From Phycisphaerae bacterium (GTDB lineage: Bacteria; Planctomycetota; Phycisphaerae; UBA1845; UTPLA1), in the NCBI GenBank assembly GCA_023150615.1, contig JAKLKO010000001.1, positions 357,356 to 421,355 of the forward strand: DNA of 64,000 bases, in the 5' to 3' direction. How positions within the stretch are numbered: position 1 is the first letter of the stretch; each line of letters starts with the position of its first letter. The translations under genes and the position numbers were made by a program. This document shows, piece by piece, positions 1 through 7,846 of this stretch. Under the pieces are notes generated by a model. That model searched no databases. It saw only the letters and a program-made list of their open reading frames with translations, and had not been told where the DNA came from.

Positions 1-990
1 GTACTCCCGTCCGGCCTCGACGCGCGGCGTCTGGTGCTGATGGTCGTAGTTCTCCTCGTACTCGGTGAATCGCACGGCCGGATAGCCCTGCTCCAAAAAC
101 GCGCTGTGGTCGCCGCCCCGCAGGAAGCGATCCCGGCGAAAAATGTGAACGACGTTCATCCCGGGAAGATACTCTGCCGCCGTCTCTTGGATGTACCGGG
201 CCAGGTTCCGCGACGCCGATTCGTTCTCGTTGCCCGTCGCCTGTCGGATTCGAGCCTGTTCCGGCGTTTCGTTGATGGGCACGCCCTCCGAGAAGACGCG
301 AAGCCGGTGGCGATGGCCCGCGCCCGTCGGGCCGACGCTCGCGCCGACAATGTCGTTCGTGATCATTCCGGCGATGTCCATCTTCCGCTGCTTCGCCTGC
401 TTCGCCCAATGCCGCGATCCGACCAGGCCCTGCTCCTCGCCCGCGACGGCCATAAACACGATCGTGGCGTCGAATTCGTAGCGGCTCATCACGCGGGCCA
501 GCTCAAGCACGACCGCCACGCCCGAGGCGTCGTCGTCGGCGCCGGGCGCATCACAGTTCGGATCGGTCGGATCAGAGCACATCGAGTCGTAATGCGCGCT
601 GAGGACGTACACACGATCCCGCGCAATCGCGCGCGTACCCGGCAGCGTTGCAACGACGTTGACGATCTGCGTCGGCCGCGTGATCCGTCGGTTGTCCGCC
701 TCGGCCGTGAACTCGTCCAACTCCACGCGCAGCCGGCCGGCAGACTCGACGGCGATCTTGTCGAACTCCGATTTCAGCCAACGCCGCGCAGCACCGATGC
801 CGCGCGTGGGATGATTCGTGTCCGATAGCGTGTTCCGCGTGCCGAAGCCGACGAGCACATGGACCGTCCGCGTCACCCGTGCGAGGTCGATCTCGGACGC
901 CATCTGCACGATTTCAGGATCACGCTCGCTCGCGCAGCCGCCCCACAGGATCACCGCCAGCACCAGTGCCACCGATTGCGACTTGTACAT
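1..990 (-). CDS. M28-family zinc aminopeptidase lipoprotein (C-terminus cut by window edge)
   Basis: The 330 visible residues begin at an ATG (988-990) and run off the left edge, so the C-terminus and stop are missing. A short signal peptide ends in a lipobox (WGGC, Cys19). M28 metal-site motifs appear in order: AHYDS (His133), GADDDASG (Asp152/153), AGEEQG (Glu185/186), ND (Asp213) and a final DHQHQTP near residue 320. Family members hydrolyse peptide N-termini with two zinc ions. An insert with two cysteines (about 138-146) lies between the first two motifs and could form a disulfide. The protein probably sits on a membrane in the periplasm. The family call is secure; the substrate is unknown. 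Confidence 0.9.
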   Translation of the reverse strand, partial: MYKSQSVALVLAVILWGGCASERDPEIVQMASEIDLARVTRTVHVLVGFGTRNTLSDTNHPTRGIGAARRWLKSEFDKIAVESAGRLRVELDEFTAEADNRRITRPTQIVNVVATLPGTRAIARDRVYVLSAHYDSMCSDPTDPNCDAPGADDDASGVAVVLELARVMSRYEFDATIVFMAVAGEEQGLVGSRHWAKQAKQRKMDIAGMITNDIVGASVGPTGAGHRHRLRVFSEGVPINETPEQARIRQATGNENESASRNLARYIQETAAEYLPGMNVVHIFRRDRFLRGGDHSAFLEQGYPAVRFTEYEENYDHQHQTPRVEAGREY

Positions 991-1547
991 GCTCGCTTTC
1001 TATCGCACGCACCCGCCGGTGGGAAGTGTTTCCCGGACGCTCCGGTTTTAGGGGCCGACGGCCGGTGGGGACTTTTTTCGCTGAATCCCCCGGCCAACGG
1101 AGCATCGCGGGGGGTTCGAAGGAACGCGACGCCGCACAAGTGAATCCGATCAACGCGTCGCCCGGATGCGCAAACCGCTGCGTGGAAGCGACACCGCGAT
1201 TCGCGGACCGATCCTGCTCCAATCGGCACGGCGAACGGACGTTATGGCCCAGCGGCCATCCCGCTCGAAAACCCCAGCGCGGCTCGTCAACACGTCGTCA
1301 CAGCCCGCCCGATCCGCCCAGCCGGACCTCGCCCGACGCTCGCAACGTAACCGCACCATCCCGCAGCGTTTGCGCGCGAACGACCGCGTCGGCACGGCCG
1401 GACTCGGTCCAGGCACGCCAATGGCCCGTCTGCGGCGGCACAACGGGCCACACGTCACGGCGTGCGGACGTTGAGTCGCGACGCGAGTGCGAGGGGTTGG
1501 GGTAACGGGGCGTCGCTCGATTCCGGGTATTCGGAAAGGAGCGGACC
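991..1547. other. 557-bp intergenic stretch without a convincing gene
   Basis: This lies between the divergent M28 lipoprotein and PEP-CTERM genes. Every open frame here is arginine-rich and lacks a ribosome site or recognisable domain. One minus-strand frame ending near 1298 (…GEVRLGGSGGL-stop) has coding-like third positions, but its upstream part runs antisense into the PEP-CTERM gene. The stretch must hold promoters for both flanking genes, but I could not pick a clear -35/-10 pair. It could also contain the decayed end of a lost gene. Confidence 0.5.
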
Positions 1548-2159
1548 ATGCGGAACAGTTGCCGGACCCTCGTCGTTGTCACCACTCTCTCCCTGCTCGC
1601 CAACGCGGCATCGGCCGCAACGGTCGAGTTCGTCGGACTCGGCTTCGCCGATGTCGTCCACCTGAATTACAACGGCAATGACATGACGGTGTACGCGGGC
1701 CAGATCCGCATCCGGATCGATTCCGGTCCGATTGAGTCCGCCTACTGCGTCGATCTCAATACGACCATCACCAACAACTGGATCGCGACGCTCGGTTCTC
1801 CGGCTGCGTTGAACGGCGGCAGGCAGATCGCCTACCTCTTTGACACGTACGCCGCGACGGTCGATACCAACGCCGAGGCCGCGGGACTCCAGATCGCGAT
1901 CTGGGAGGTCCTCACCGACTTCGCGGCGGTCAATCTCGGCGGCGGCAATTTCCGCGTCGCCTCGAACCAGCCGGGGTACAACGAGGCGCTGACGTTTCTG
2001 ACCGGGCTTCCTTCGAACTACACCGACTTTCCGCCGCCGTACGTCCTCTTCAACAGCCACGACACGATCAGTCAGGACCTCATCGTGCCGGAACCTGCGA
2101 CCATGGCCTTCATCGGACCGGTGCTGATCGCGCTGTTCCGTCGCAAGCCGCAGGCGTAG
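1548..2159 (+). CDS. PEP-CTERM sorted exported protein with thioester-domain-like motifs
   Basis: The 203-residue protein starts at an ATG preceded by AAAGGAGC with good spacing. Residues 1-23 are a signal peptide (cut after ASA). Residues 180-200 form a PEP-CTERM anchor: VPEPAT, a hydrophobic stretch, then FRRKP. PEP-CTERM proteins are processed by exosortase and associate with exopolysaccharide. The middle has AYCVDL (Cys67) and LQIAIWE (Gln115), which resemble the Cys and Gln motifs of TQXA/thioester adhesin domains, where these side chains form an internal thioester that attacks surface amines. That reading is inferred from motif likeness only. No exosortase gene is in the window. The domain order signal–thioester-like–PEP-CTERM is compact, with no extra repeats. 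Confidence 0.82.
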   Translation: MRNSCRTLVVVTTLSLLANAASAATVEFVGLGFADVVHLNYNGNDMTVYAGQIRIRIDSGPIESAYCVDLNTTITNNWIATLGSPAALNGGRQIAYLFDTYAATVDTNAEAAGLQIAIWEVLTDFAAVNLGGGNFRVASNQPGYNEALTFLTGLPSNYTDFPPPYVLFNSHDTISQDLIVPEPATMAFIGPVLIALFRRKPQA

Positions 2160-2208
2160 TTTGCACAACCCGGCTTCCACTCATTCCACGACTTGCACGA
2201 TAGTTCGG

Positions 2209-2248
2209 CAAAGGCGGCACCCGGTTGGTTCCCCGAGCGTCGCCTTTG
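2209..2248. repeat. Inverted repeat between convergent genes (possible terminator)
   Basis: CAAAGGCG at 2209-2216 pairs exactly with CGCCTTTG at 2241-2248 across a 24-nt loop. It lies between the ends of the PEP-CTERM gene and the oppositely oriented PGPGW gene. There is no T-run on either side, so a factor-independent terminator is uncertain. Confidence 0.3.
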
Positions 2249-2260
2249 TCGCCGCGCTGT

Positions 2261-2533
2261 TCAAGTCGGGCCCCCGCCGTCCGGCGGGCCGGGCGGCGGT
2301 GCTCGCGGCGGGGCTGACGAGCTTCCGAAGATCGCCCCGGCCGCATTGCGCATCCCCCGCTTGACTTTCCGCAGCAGCCAGCGTGCCCAGACAAACTCCG
2401 AGGCGAGGATCGCCAGTCCCGCGGGGATCACGAGCGTCGCCGGGCCCGGCAGCGCGATCATCGCGATCCCGACGAGCAACACCGTCCCGCCGATCACCCC
2501 GATCACGACCTGACGCGCGGTTTTTAGAAGCAT
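2261..2533 (-). CDS. PGPGW-family small membrane protein
   Basis: The protein has 90 residues and starts with ATG at 2531-2533. Residues 7-29 form one hydrophobic segment and LPGPATLVIPAGLAILA (28-44) a second, followed by ASEFVWARWLLRKVKRG. This arrangement, with a PGP turn and then a charged WARWLL segment, matches the putative transmembrane PGPGW family, whose function is unknown. The C-terminal 20 residues are Pro/Gly-rich and disordered. It lies 11 nt downstream of the TerC gene on the same strand, so the two are probably co-transcribed. Confidence 0.75.
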   Translation of the reverse strand: MLLKTARQVVIGVIGGTVLLVGIAMIALPGPATLVIPAGLAILASEFVWARWLLRKVKRGMRNAAGAIFGSSSAPPRAPPPGPPDGGGPT

Positions 2534-2544
2534 GGCAGTCTGCT

Positions 2545-3537
2545 CTACATCTCGAGCGGCGGAATCGGCGGTTCGACGCGGACGTTTCGCCGCGAAACCC
2601 ATAGCGACGCAACGACGCCGACGCCGAGCGTCCCCGCGATGATCGCGAGCGAGACCGCGGTCGGGATCGGATGATGGTGCGAGAGGAGCATCTTGATTCC
2701 GACGTAGGCGAGCACAAAAACCAGACTGAACTTGAGGTACTTGAACTTGTCCATCAGCGCGGCGAGCGCGAAATACAGCGATCGAAGCCCGAGGATCGCG
2801 AAGATGTTGGAGGTAAAGACGATGAACGGGTCGCGCGTCACTGCGAAGATCGCGGGGATGGAATCGATGGCGAAGAGCACGTCCGTGCTCTCCACGACCA
2901 CGAGCGCGAGGAACATCGGCGTCGCCATACGTCGCCCGTCGCGAACCGTGAAGAACCGCTCCCGGTCGAAGTCCGACGTCACCGGAAAGACCCGGCGCAC
3001 GATCCGAACGAACGGATTCCGCTCCGGCTCGACGGTATCCGCATGCGCAACGAGCATCTTCGCCGCGGTGAACAGGAGCAGCCCCCCGAAGACATAGATC
3101 GCCCATTCAAAATGCGCGATCATCGCCGCGCCAGCCGTGATCATCGCGCCGCGCATCACGAGCGCCCCGAGGACGCCCCAGAACAGCACGCGATGCTGGT
3201 AAATCAGCGGAATCCGGAAATAGGCGAAGATCAGCGCGATCACAAAGATGTTGTCGAGACTCAGCGACTTTTCGACCACGTAGCCGGTGAAAAACTCAAG
3301 CGCCGCCTGACGCCCCTGCCGCGCCTCGCCTTCGGCGCGGCCGATCCCCAGCCAGTGCTGCTCGTAGATGAAATAGACCAGCACGTTGAACAGCAGCGCC
3401 ACGACGACCCACACGGCCGTCCACACCAGCGCCTCGCGCGTGCGGATGACGTGCGCTTCGCGATTGAACACGCCGAGATCGAGCGCGAGCATCAGTGCGA
3501 CAAACAGGATGAAGCCGATCCAGAGAAAGACGGTCAT
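2545..3537 (-). CDS. TerC/Alx-family integral membrane protein
   Basis: The protein has 330 residues and about eight or nine membrane segments. TerC-family landmarks include LALDLGVFNREAH near the N-terminus, EKSLSLDNIFV, and VVESTDVLFAIDSIPAIFAV with its paired Asp residues in the membrane. This matches the YgjT/Alx branch (about 320-330 residues), which is linked to manganese export and pH or tellurite responses. I chose the ATG at 3535-3537 because membrane segment 1 follows directly; the open frame extends 32 Arg-rich residues further upstream without support. I looked for a yybP-ykoY manganese riboswitch in the leader and did not see one. Confidence 0.88.
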   Translation of the reverse strand: MTVFLWIGFILFVALMLALDLGVFNREAHVIRTREALVWTAVWVVVALLFNVLVYFIYEQHWLGIGRAEGEARQGRQAALEFFTGYVVEKSLSLDNIFVIALIFAYFRIPLIYQHRVLFWGVLGALVMRGAMITAGAAMIAHFEWAIYVFGGLLLFTAAKMLVAHADTVEPERNPFVRIVRRVFPVTSDFDRERFFTVRDGRRMATPMFLALVVVESTDVLFAIDSIPAIFAVTRDPFIVFTSNIFAILGLRSLYFALAALMDKFKYLKFSLVFVLAYVGIKMLLSHHHPIPTAVSLAIIAGTLGVGVVASLWVSRRNVRVEPPIPPLEM

Positions 3538-3646
3538 CGTTCGCTCGCGTCGCGCCGCACACCGGCGGCCAGGGAAAAACCCGTACTCTGCCCGGTGCGC
3601 TTCCGGCACGCAATAGCGGCGACGACGGCGCACACCGGCCGCCGCC

Positions 3647-3675
3647 TTGTGGGCGGACCTCGCCGATGATAGGAT
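3647..3675 (+). promoter_or_regulatory. Candidate promoter for the 3724 gene
   Basis: TTGTGG (3647-3652), a 17-nt spacer and TAGGAT (3670-3675) resemble a housekeeping promoter. The predicted start of transcription is near 3682, about 40 nt before the ATG at 3724. Confidence 0.35.
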
Positions 3676-3723
3676 TCGAATGCTGGATCGGCCCGACCCG
3701 CCCCCGGCGTAGGAAGCGGCCCG

Positions 3724-4182
3724 ATGGCGACGTACGAAGCATTCATCGCCACTCCGTCATCGCAACTTCACGAGGTCGAGATCGAACGGCGCACCGTCAT
3801 TGCCTTCTGGCGGCTCGGCCGCGCGCTGGCGACAAACGCGCCGCGCGACCGGGAGGTATTCACACTGGGGCGGTGCATCGGCAGTACCACGGGTATCACC
3901 GCGACCATCCAGGCGTTCGGCGAAGGCGAGGACCCCGCGCGCTCACCCATGTCGATACTCATGTACGGCGGCGACCAGCCGATGCTCGACGCATACTGGC
4001 AGTCCGTTGACGATCCCGTCGTGTTCCGCCTTGCGCGCGAGGTGTACCGACTCTGCCCGGAGTTCGACGAATGCGCGACGGACGCGCGCGCGGACGAAAG
4101 CGGTGTCGTCGTGTTCGACATCAGCGGCGAGCACGCCCGCCTGATCGGCCTGAGATTCACGCTTTCGCGTCGCGCCAAATGA
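3724..4182 (+). CDS. Unrecognised 152-residue soluble protein
   Basis: The ATG at 3724 is preceded by AGGAAG. The protein has no signal peptide or membrane segment and I recognise no family. It carries mixed alpha/beta-looking sequence with a conserved-looking FWRLGRAL helix near residue 29, and a C-terminal VVVFDISGEHARLIGLRF strand pair. Codon use resembles neighbouring genes, which supports real coding. The next gene, encoding an FHA/GAF/SpoIIE-like regulator, begins 31 nt after its stop, so the two may be co-transcribed and functionally linked; that is inference from spacing only. Confidence 0.6.
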   Translation: MATYEAFIATPSSQLHEVEIERRTVIAFWRLGRALATNAPRDREVFTLGRCIGSTTGITATIQAFGEGEDPARSPMSILMYGGDQPMLDAYWQSVDDPVVFRLAREVYRLCPEFDECATDARADESGVVVFDISGEHARLIGLRFTLSRRAK

Positions 4183-4213
4183 CGCGCCGTGCGAGGCGTT
4201 GCAACGTGTGCTG

Positions 4214-5938
4214 ATGCGCTTGTTCGTCCTCCAAAACGACTCGATCGTCGACAGCCGGCAATTCGATCGACCGCCCGTTACGATCGGCGCGGGCGATCAC
4301 TGTCACGTCCGCCTGCACGACGCGCAGGTCGCGCCGGAGCAGTTGCGGCTGCGCACCGACGCCGTCGGCGGCTGGATCGTCGAACCGCTCGATTCGCGCT
4401 TCCCGGCGCGCCTGAACGGCCAGCCGCTCCAGCAGGCGCGTCCACTGAAGGACCTCGACGAGATCGGGGTCGGGTCGTTCGTGTTGAAGTGCTATTTCGG
4501 CCTCTCGTCGCGGGGTGGCGGCGACAGTCCCTCGGGCGTGATCCACGGCGCGGGTGGACCCGGCGCATCGCGACCGACCGAGGGCTCCGGTGCGGTTCAA
4601 CCCGCAACCGGGTCCGGCACCATTCGTACCGCCGGCGGCTCCGGATCGATCAGTCCGGAGACGCGCGCGGTCGCCGACGTACCGCTCCCGCCCGGTTCGA
4701 TCGTTCGAACTTACGCCACTGGGGTCAAGCTCTCGCCCGCGCGGATGCACGAGGCCGCCACGTTCGCCGCCGAACTGTCGAGCGTCGCGGGGACGGACGC
4801 GATGGTCGATCACGTCCTCGCGCACCTGCTCAAGTCGTTTCACGGCGCGATCGCCGGCGTACGCGTCCGCCATCGCACCGCGGCCGGGCTTGAGCTCGTC
4901 CGCGCCATCGACGCCAAGGGCCGTCGCGTCGAAGTCCCCGTCCTGTGCGACGCAATGCAGGAGCGCTGCATGCGGCAGTTGTTCCGCGTGTGCGTGCCAA
5001 ATGCCGAGCGACCGGGCGTCGGCTCGGTCCTTGCCGTGCCGATCGTCGGATCGCGCGACGTCGTGCTTGGGATGATCTACCTCGAAACCGCGCGGCCCGA
5101 TCCCGCATTCGGCCACGATCTGCTCGACGCGTTCACCGCAATTGCCGCCGCCTTCGCACGCCCGCTCGAACGGGCCATTCGCGGCGAGCAGACGGCCCGC
5201 ACGGAACAGGCGGCGCACGAATTGACGACCGCACGACGCGTCCAGGAGTTGATTACGCCTCGGGCCATGCCGGAGTGGCCGGAATACCACCTCGGCGTTT
5301 ACCGCCGGCCGGGTCACGCGCGCTGTCGGGACTTCTACGATATTGTCCGGCTCGCGAACAAGACCGCCGCGCTGCTCGTCGCCCGGATTGATGCCGACGG
5401 CGCGTCGCTGCTTCGCCTCATGTCCGAAACGCGGTCGGCGTTTCGAATCTCGTGCCTGCACGCCGACGCTCCGCACGTCGTGCTCCGCGCGATCAACTGG
5501 CTCATCGGCGAGACGCCCGACCACGCAATTGTTCACGTCTGCTGCGCGTGGATCGACCCGGAGAGCGCTGCGATGAAGATCGCCTCGGCCGGAACCGGCG
5601 TCACGGTCGGCGCCGTGACGTCCGACGGCCGGTGGCGCGCGACGACCCACGCGGCCCAGCCGGCGATCGGCAAGGCCCGCGGATTCGCGTTCAACTCGCA
5701 CGCGGACTCGCTCGAGCCGGGCGGCACGCTCGCCCTGCTGACCGAGGGCGTGGACACGCTGCTGACGTCCGAAGGCAGCGCCCTCAAGACGGCGGGCGTG
5801 ATCGACTTGCTGCGCGACGCGGCTGGCTCGGCCGTCAACATGATGCTCTCCGACGTCGGATCGGAGATCGACCAGATCGCGTCCACCGGGACCTGCCCGG
5901 ACGACATCACGATCCTGCTGGCGCAGCGATCGACCTGA
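4214..5938 (+). CDS. FHA-like / GAF / SpoIIE-type (PP2C) regulatory protein, phosphatase site degenerate
   Basis: The protein has about 574 residues. Residues 1-95 look like an FHA fold (VTIGAGDHCHVRL) without its usual phosphothreonine-binding Ser and His. A Gly/Ser/Thr-rich linker follows, then a GAF-like domain (about 175-330) and a SpoIIE/RsbU-like phosphatase domain (about 345-574). In that last domain CRDFYD replaces GDFYD, ARIDADG replaces the usual DVSGHG-type motif, and LLTEGV and PDDITILL remain. Metal binding may be altered. RsbU-type enzymes dephosphorylate STAS proteins, and three STAS proteins lie 15-19 kb away. The start is uncertain: TTG (4199) and GTG (4208) are in frame upstream, near a GAGG at 4193-4196. 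Confidence 0.75.
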   Translation: MRLFVLQNDSIVDSRQFDRPPVTIGAGDHCHVRLHDAQVAPEQLRLRTDAVGGWIVEPLDSRFPARLNGQPLQQARPLKDLDEIGVGSFVLKCYFGLSSRGGGDSPSGVIHGAGGPGASRPTEGSGAVQPATGSGTIRTAGGSGSISPETRAVADVPLPPGSIVRTYATGVKLSPARMHEAATFAAELSSVAGTDAMVDHVLAHLLKSFHGAIAGVRVRHRTAAGLELVRAIDAKGRRVEVPVLCDAMQERCMRQLFRVCVPNAERPGVGSVLAVPIVGSRDVVLGMIYLETARPDPAFGHDLLDAFTAIAAAFARPLERAIRGEQTARTEQAAHELTTARRVQELITPRAMPEWPEYHLGVYRRPGHARCRDFYDIVRLANKTAALLVARIDADGASLLRLMSETRSAFRISCLHADAPHVVLRAINWLIGETPDHAIVHVCCAWIDPESAAMKIASAGTGVTVGAVTSDGRWRATTHAAQPAIGKARGFAFNSHADSLEPGGTLALLTEGVDTLLTSEGSALKTAGVIDLLRDAAGSAVNMMLSDVGSEIDQIASTGTCPDDITILLAQRST

Positions 5939-5992
5939 TCAACGCGCGAGATTCCGCACCGGAACACCACGACGACGGTGGCGACGGCGCGG

Positions 5993-7177
5993 TCAGGATG
6001 GCAGCACCGCCGCGATCTTGGGCATGATGCTCTGAAGCGACTCCTCTTCCGCGGTCCATGTCCCGACGAGGAATCGACCCACCGGTTTGAGGACGTTCGT
6101 GGACTGCCACGCGGCCGAGGGGTTGTCGGCCAGGAACCGCTCGATGCGCCGGTGGGCATCGCGGGCGGCGATCGCCGACGGGTATTGCACGATCCAGACC
6201 GTATTGGGGCGCCGGGCGCCGCGCAGTTCATGGCTGCCCACGTACATGAGCGTCTGCGACCCCAGCCCCAGCAGATTGGACATCTGCCCGAAATCCAGGG
6301 GCGGATTCAACCCGATCTGACGCGGGTCGAGCGCGGCGAGGTGTCGCACGAGCCACTGCCGCCCCGGCAGCGATGTGGCCGTCGGCATCGCCAGCGTGAT
6401 CGCGGGCGGATTCTCTCGCGGGATTCGGCTGACGATGTGCAGCAGGAAACGGCGGAGGTCATCACGACCCACGTCTCCGCCGCGGTCCGCGGTGGCGTCG
6501 ATGGCAACGCGACCTTGCCAGACGACGTATCGCGTCCGCGGCTGCGACTCCACGCGGCAGAGCCCGCCGCACGATTCCGACTGCGGCGCGTTCGACAGGA
6601 TTGTCGCGATCCCGTACCCGTCGTCCGGGCTGCGCGCGGAATACGCGACCAGTCGGATCATTAACGGCTCGCCGCCGCCGTGGTAGAAGCCATAGGTGCA
6701 TGCCGCAGCCGAGTCGAGGGCGAAGTTCTTCAGCCGCGCCGCGGCGTCGGCCGACACGATCCGCGCAACTTGCGTCGCGTCGGCGGCGACTACCGGCTCG
6801 ACCTTGACCCAGCCATCCAGATCGCCCGATCGTGGCAGGAAGTTCGGCGAACCGGGCGCATCCCGACCATCCGCGCCGGGCGGAAGCGCTGCGCGCGGCG
6901 TTCGAGTCCCGCCCGGCAGTCCCGTGTCGGTCGAACCTTGCGGACCCGCGCCTGTCGTGTCGCCCGGCGTCGCCCCGATGGGCTGCGGCTTCGGTGACGG
7001 TGTCGGCGGCGGTCGCAACGATACGGGGCCGGGCGTCGCCGCGGGAGTCGTTTCGGCTGGAGTTTCGCTCGGCGGCGGAGGCGGCGGCTCTTCGCGGCAA
7101 GCCGGAAACACAAGTCCAACGATCGCAAATAGCAAAACGCCCGCGGAGAAATGAACTGCAACCGTCACACGCAGCAT
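5993..7177 (-). CDS. Proline-rich lipoprotein, possibly DUF6599-like
   Basis: The protein has 394 residues. The signal peptide ends in a lipobox-like VFPAC (Cys27). A long Pro/Thr/Gly-rich linker (about residues 28-110) follows, and it probably spans away from the membrane. The folded part starts near NFLPRSGDLDGW, a phrase reminiscent of DUF6599 proteins; similarity beyond that is unverified. Two later blocks share the pattern of a residue-rich loop, a YVVWQGR or TVWIVQY strand and helix, suggesting a duplicated half-domain. Two Cys in ESCGGLCR may pair. A strong candidate promoter lies upstream at 7223-7250. It is convergent with the FHA/GAF gene. Confidence 0.65.
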   Translation of the reverse strand: MLRVTVAVHFSAGVLLFAIVGLVFPACREEPPPPPPSETPAETTPAATPGPVSLRPPPTPSPKPQPIGATPGDTTGAGPQGSTDTGLPGGTRTPRAALPPGADGRDAPGSPNFLPRSGDLDGWVKVEPVVAADATQVARIVSADAAARLKNFALDSAAACTYGFYHGGGEPLMIRLVAYSARSPDDGYGIATILSNAPQSESCGGLCRVESQPRTRYVVWQGRVAIDATADRGGDVGRDDLRRFLLHIVSRIPRENPPAITLAMPTATSLPGRQWLVRHLAALDPRQIGLNPPLDFGQMSNLLGLGSQTLMYVGSHELRGARRPNTVWIVQYPSAIAARDAHRRIERFLADNPSAAWQSTNVLKPVGRFLVGTWTAEEESLQSIMPKIAAVLPS

Positions 7178-7222
7178 CCGGGCACCCCCGCAGAGTCGAG
7201 TCGGCGCTCGCGAAACAACGCG

Positions 7223-7250
7223 ATTCTATCGGCTCCGCCCGCGCCGTCAA
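7223..7250 (-). promoter_or_regulatory. Candidate promoter for the Pro-rich lipoprotein
   Basis: Read on the minus strand, TTGACG (7245-7250), a 16-nt spacer and TAGAAT (7223-7228) each match the consensus at five of six bases. The leader would be about 40 nt before the ATG at 7175-7177. Confidence 0.55.
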
Positions 7251-7289
7251 ACCGACCAACGGCGCGGCGGCTCACCGCCATCGCCCGCC

Positions 7290-7589
7290 CTAGGCCCCGC
7301 CCGCGAGGCTCTCCATTCGCCGCGCCAGCTCGAAGTCGCGTTCGCTGATTCCGCCGGCGTCGTGCGTGGTCAGATGGACGCGGACCGTGCGGTAGACATT
7401 GAACCACTCGGGGTGGTGGTCCAGCTTTTCGGCTACGAGCGCGGCGCGCGTCATGAAGCCGAACGCCTGTACGAAGTCCGCAAACTGGTATTCCCGGTGC
7501 AGCTTTCCGTCCACAACCTGCCATTTCGGCAAGTTGCGCAGGGCCGCTTCGATCTCCGCAGCGCTCATTTTCGCTGGCCTGACACTCAT
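7290..7589 (-). CDS. phhB: 4a-hydroxytetrahydrobiopterin dehydratase (pterin carbinolamine dehydratase)
   Basis: The 99-residue protein matches the usual family length. It carries the active-site block [13 protein letters not shown] (His58, His59, Pro60) and the family's [11 protein letters not shown] near the C-terminus. It removes water from 4a-hydroxytetrahydropterin, recycling the cofactor of aromatic amino acid hydroxylases. No such hydroxylase is in the window, so here it may serve another pterin role. I chose the ATG at 7587-7589, which has GGGAGC 7 nt upstream; the open frame extends further but without a ribosome site. Confidence 0.92.
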   Translation of the reverse strand: MSVRPAKMSAAEIEAALRNLPKWQVVDGKLHREYQFADFVQAFGFMTRAALVAEKLDHHPEWFNVYRTVRVHLTTHDAGGISERDFELARRMESLAGGA

Positions 7590-7846
7590 AGCTTCGCTCC
7601 CAACATAGGGAATTCGGACGCCCGCCGCGCCCCGCAGGGCCGACCCAACCGGAGCCGCATTGCCGCTCCGCGGCCCCGGCACGAATCGTAGATCGGAGCG
7701 GGCCGGGGTCAAGTGAATGCCCGGCGGCCGTTCGTCGATAATTGAATCGCGGCGGGCAGGTGGGCTAGGATATCGGCAACCTCGCGCGGGATCGGCCGTT
7801 CAGGAACGGGCCGGGGCCCGCCATTGGCTTTCGGAGACCGCACAGC

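Noticed and set aside
879-1505. Plus-strand 208-codon open frame
   Set aside because: It is Arg/Ser/Pro-rich, has no ribosome site or recognisable domain, and overlaps the M28 gene antisense. High-GC DNA produces such frames by chance.
2671-3669. 332-codon plus-strand frame opposite TerC
   Set aside because: It is a charged, His/Arg/Glu-rich antisense frame of a well-supported membrane protein gene.
3538-3730. Manganese (yybP-ykoY) riboswitch before the TerC gene
   Set aside because: TerC genes often have one, so I looked, but the conserved loop sequences are not present in the leader.
4157-5701. 514-codon minus-strand frame
   Set aside because: It is antisense to the FHA/GAF/SpoIIE-like gene, whose domain order and codon use are convincing.
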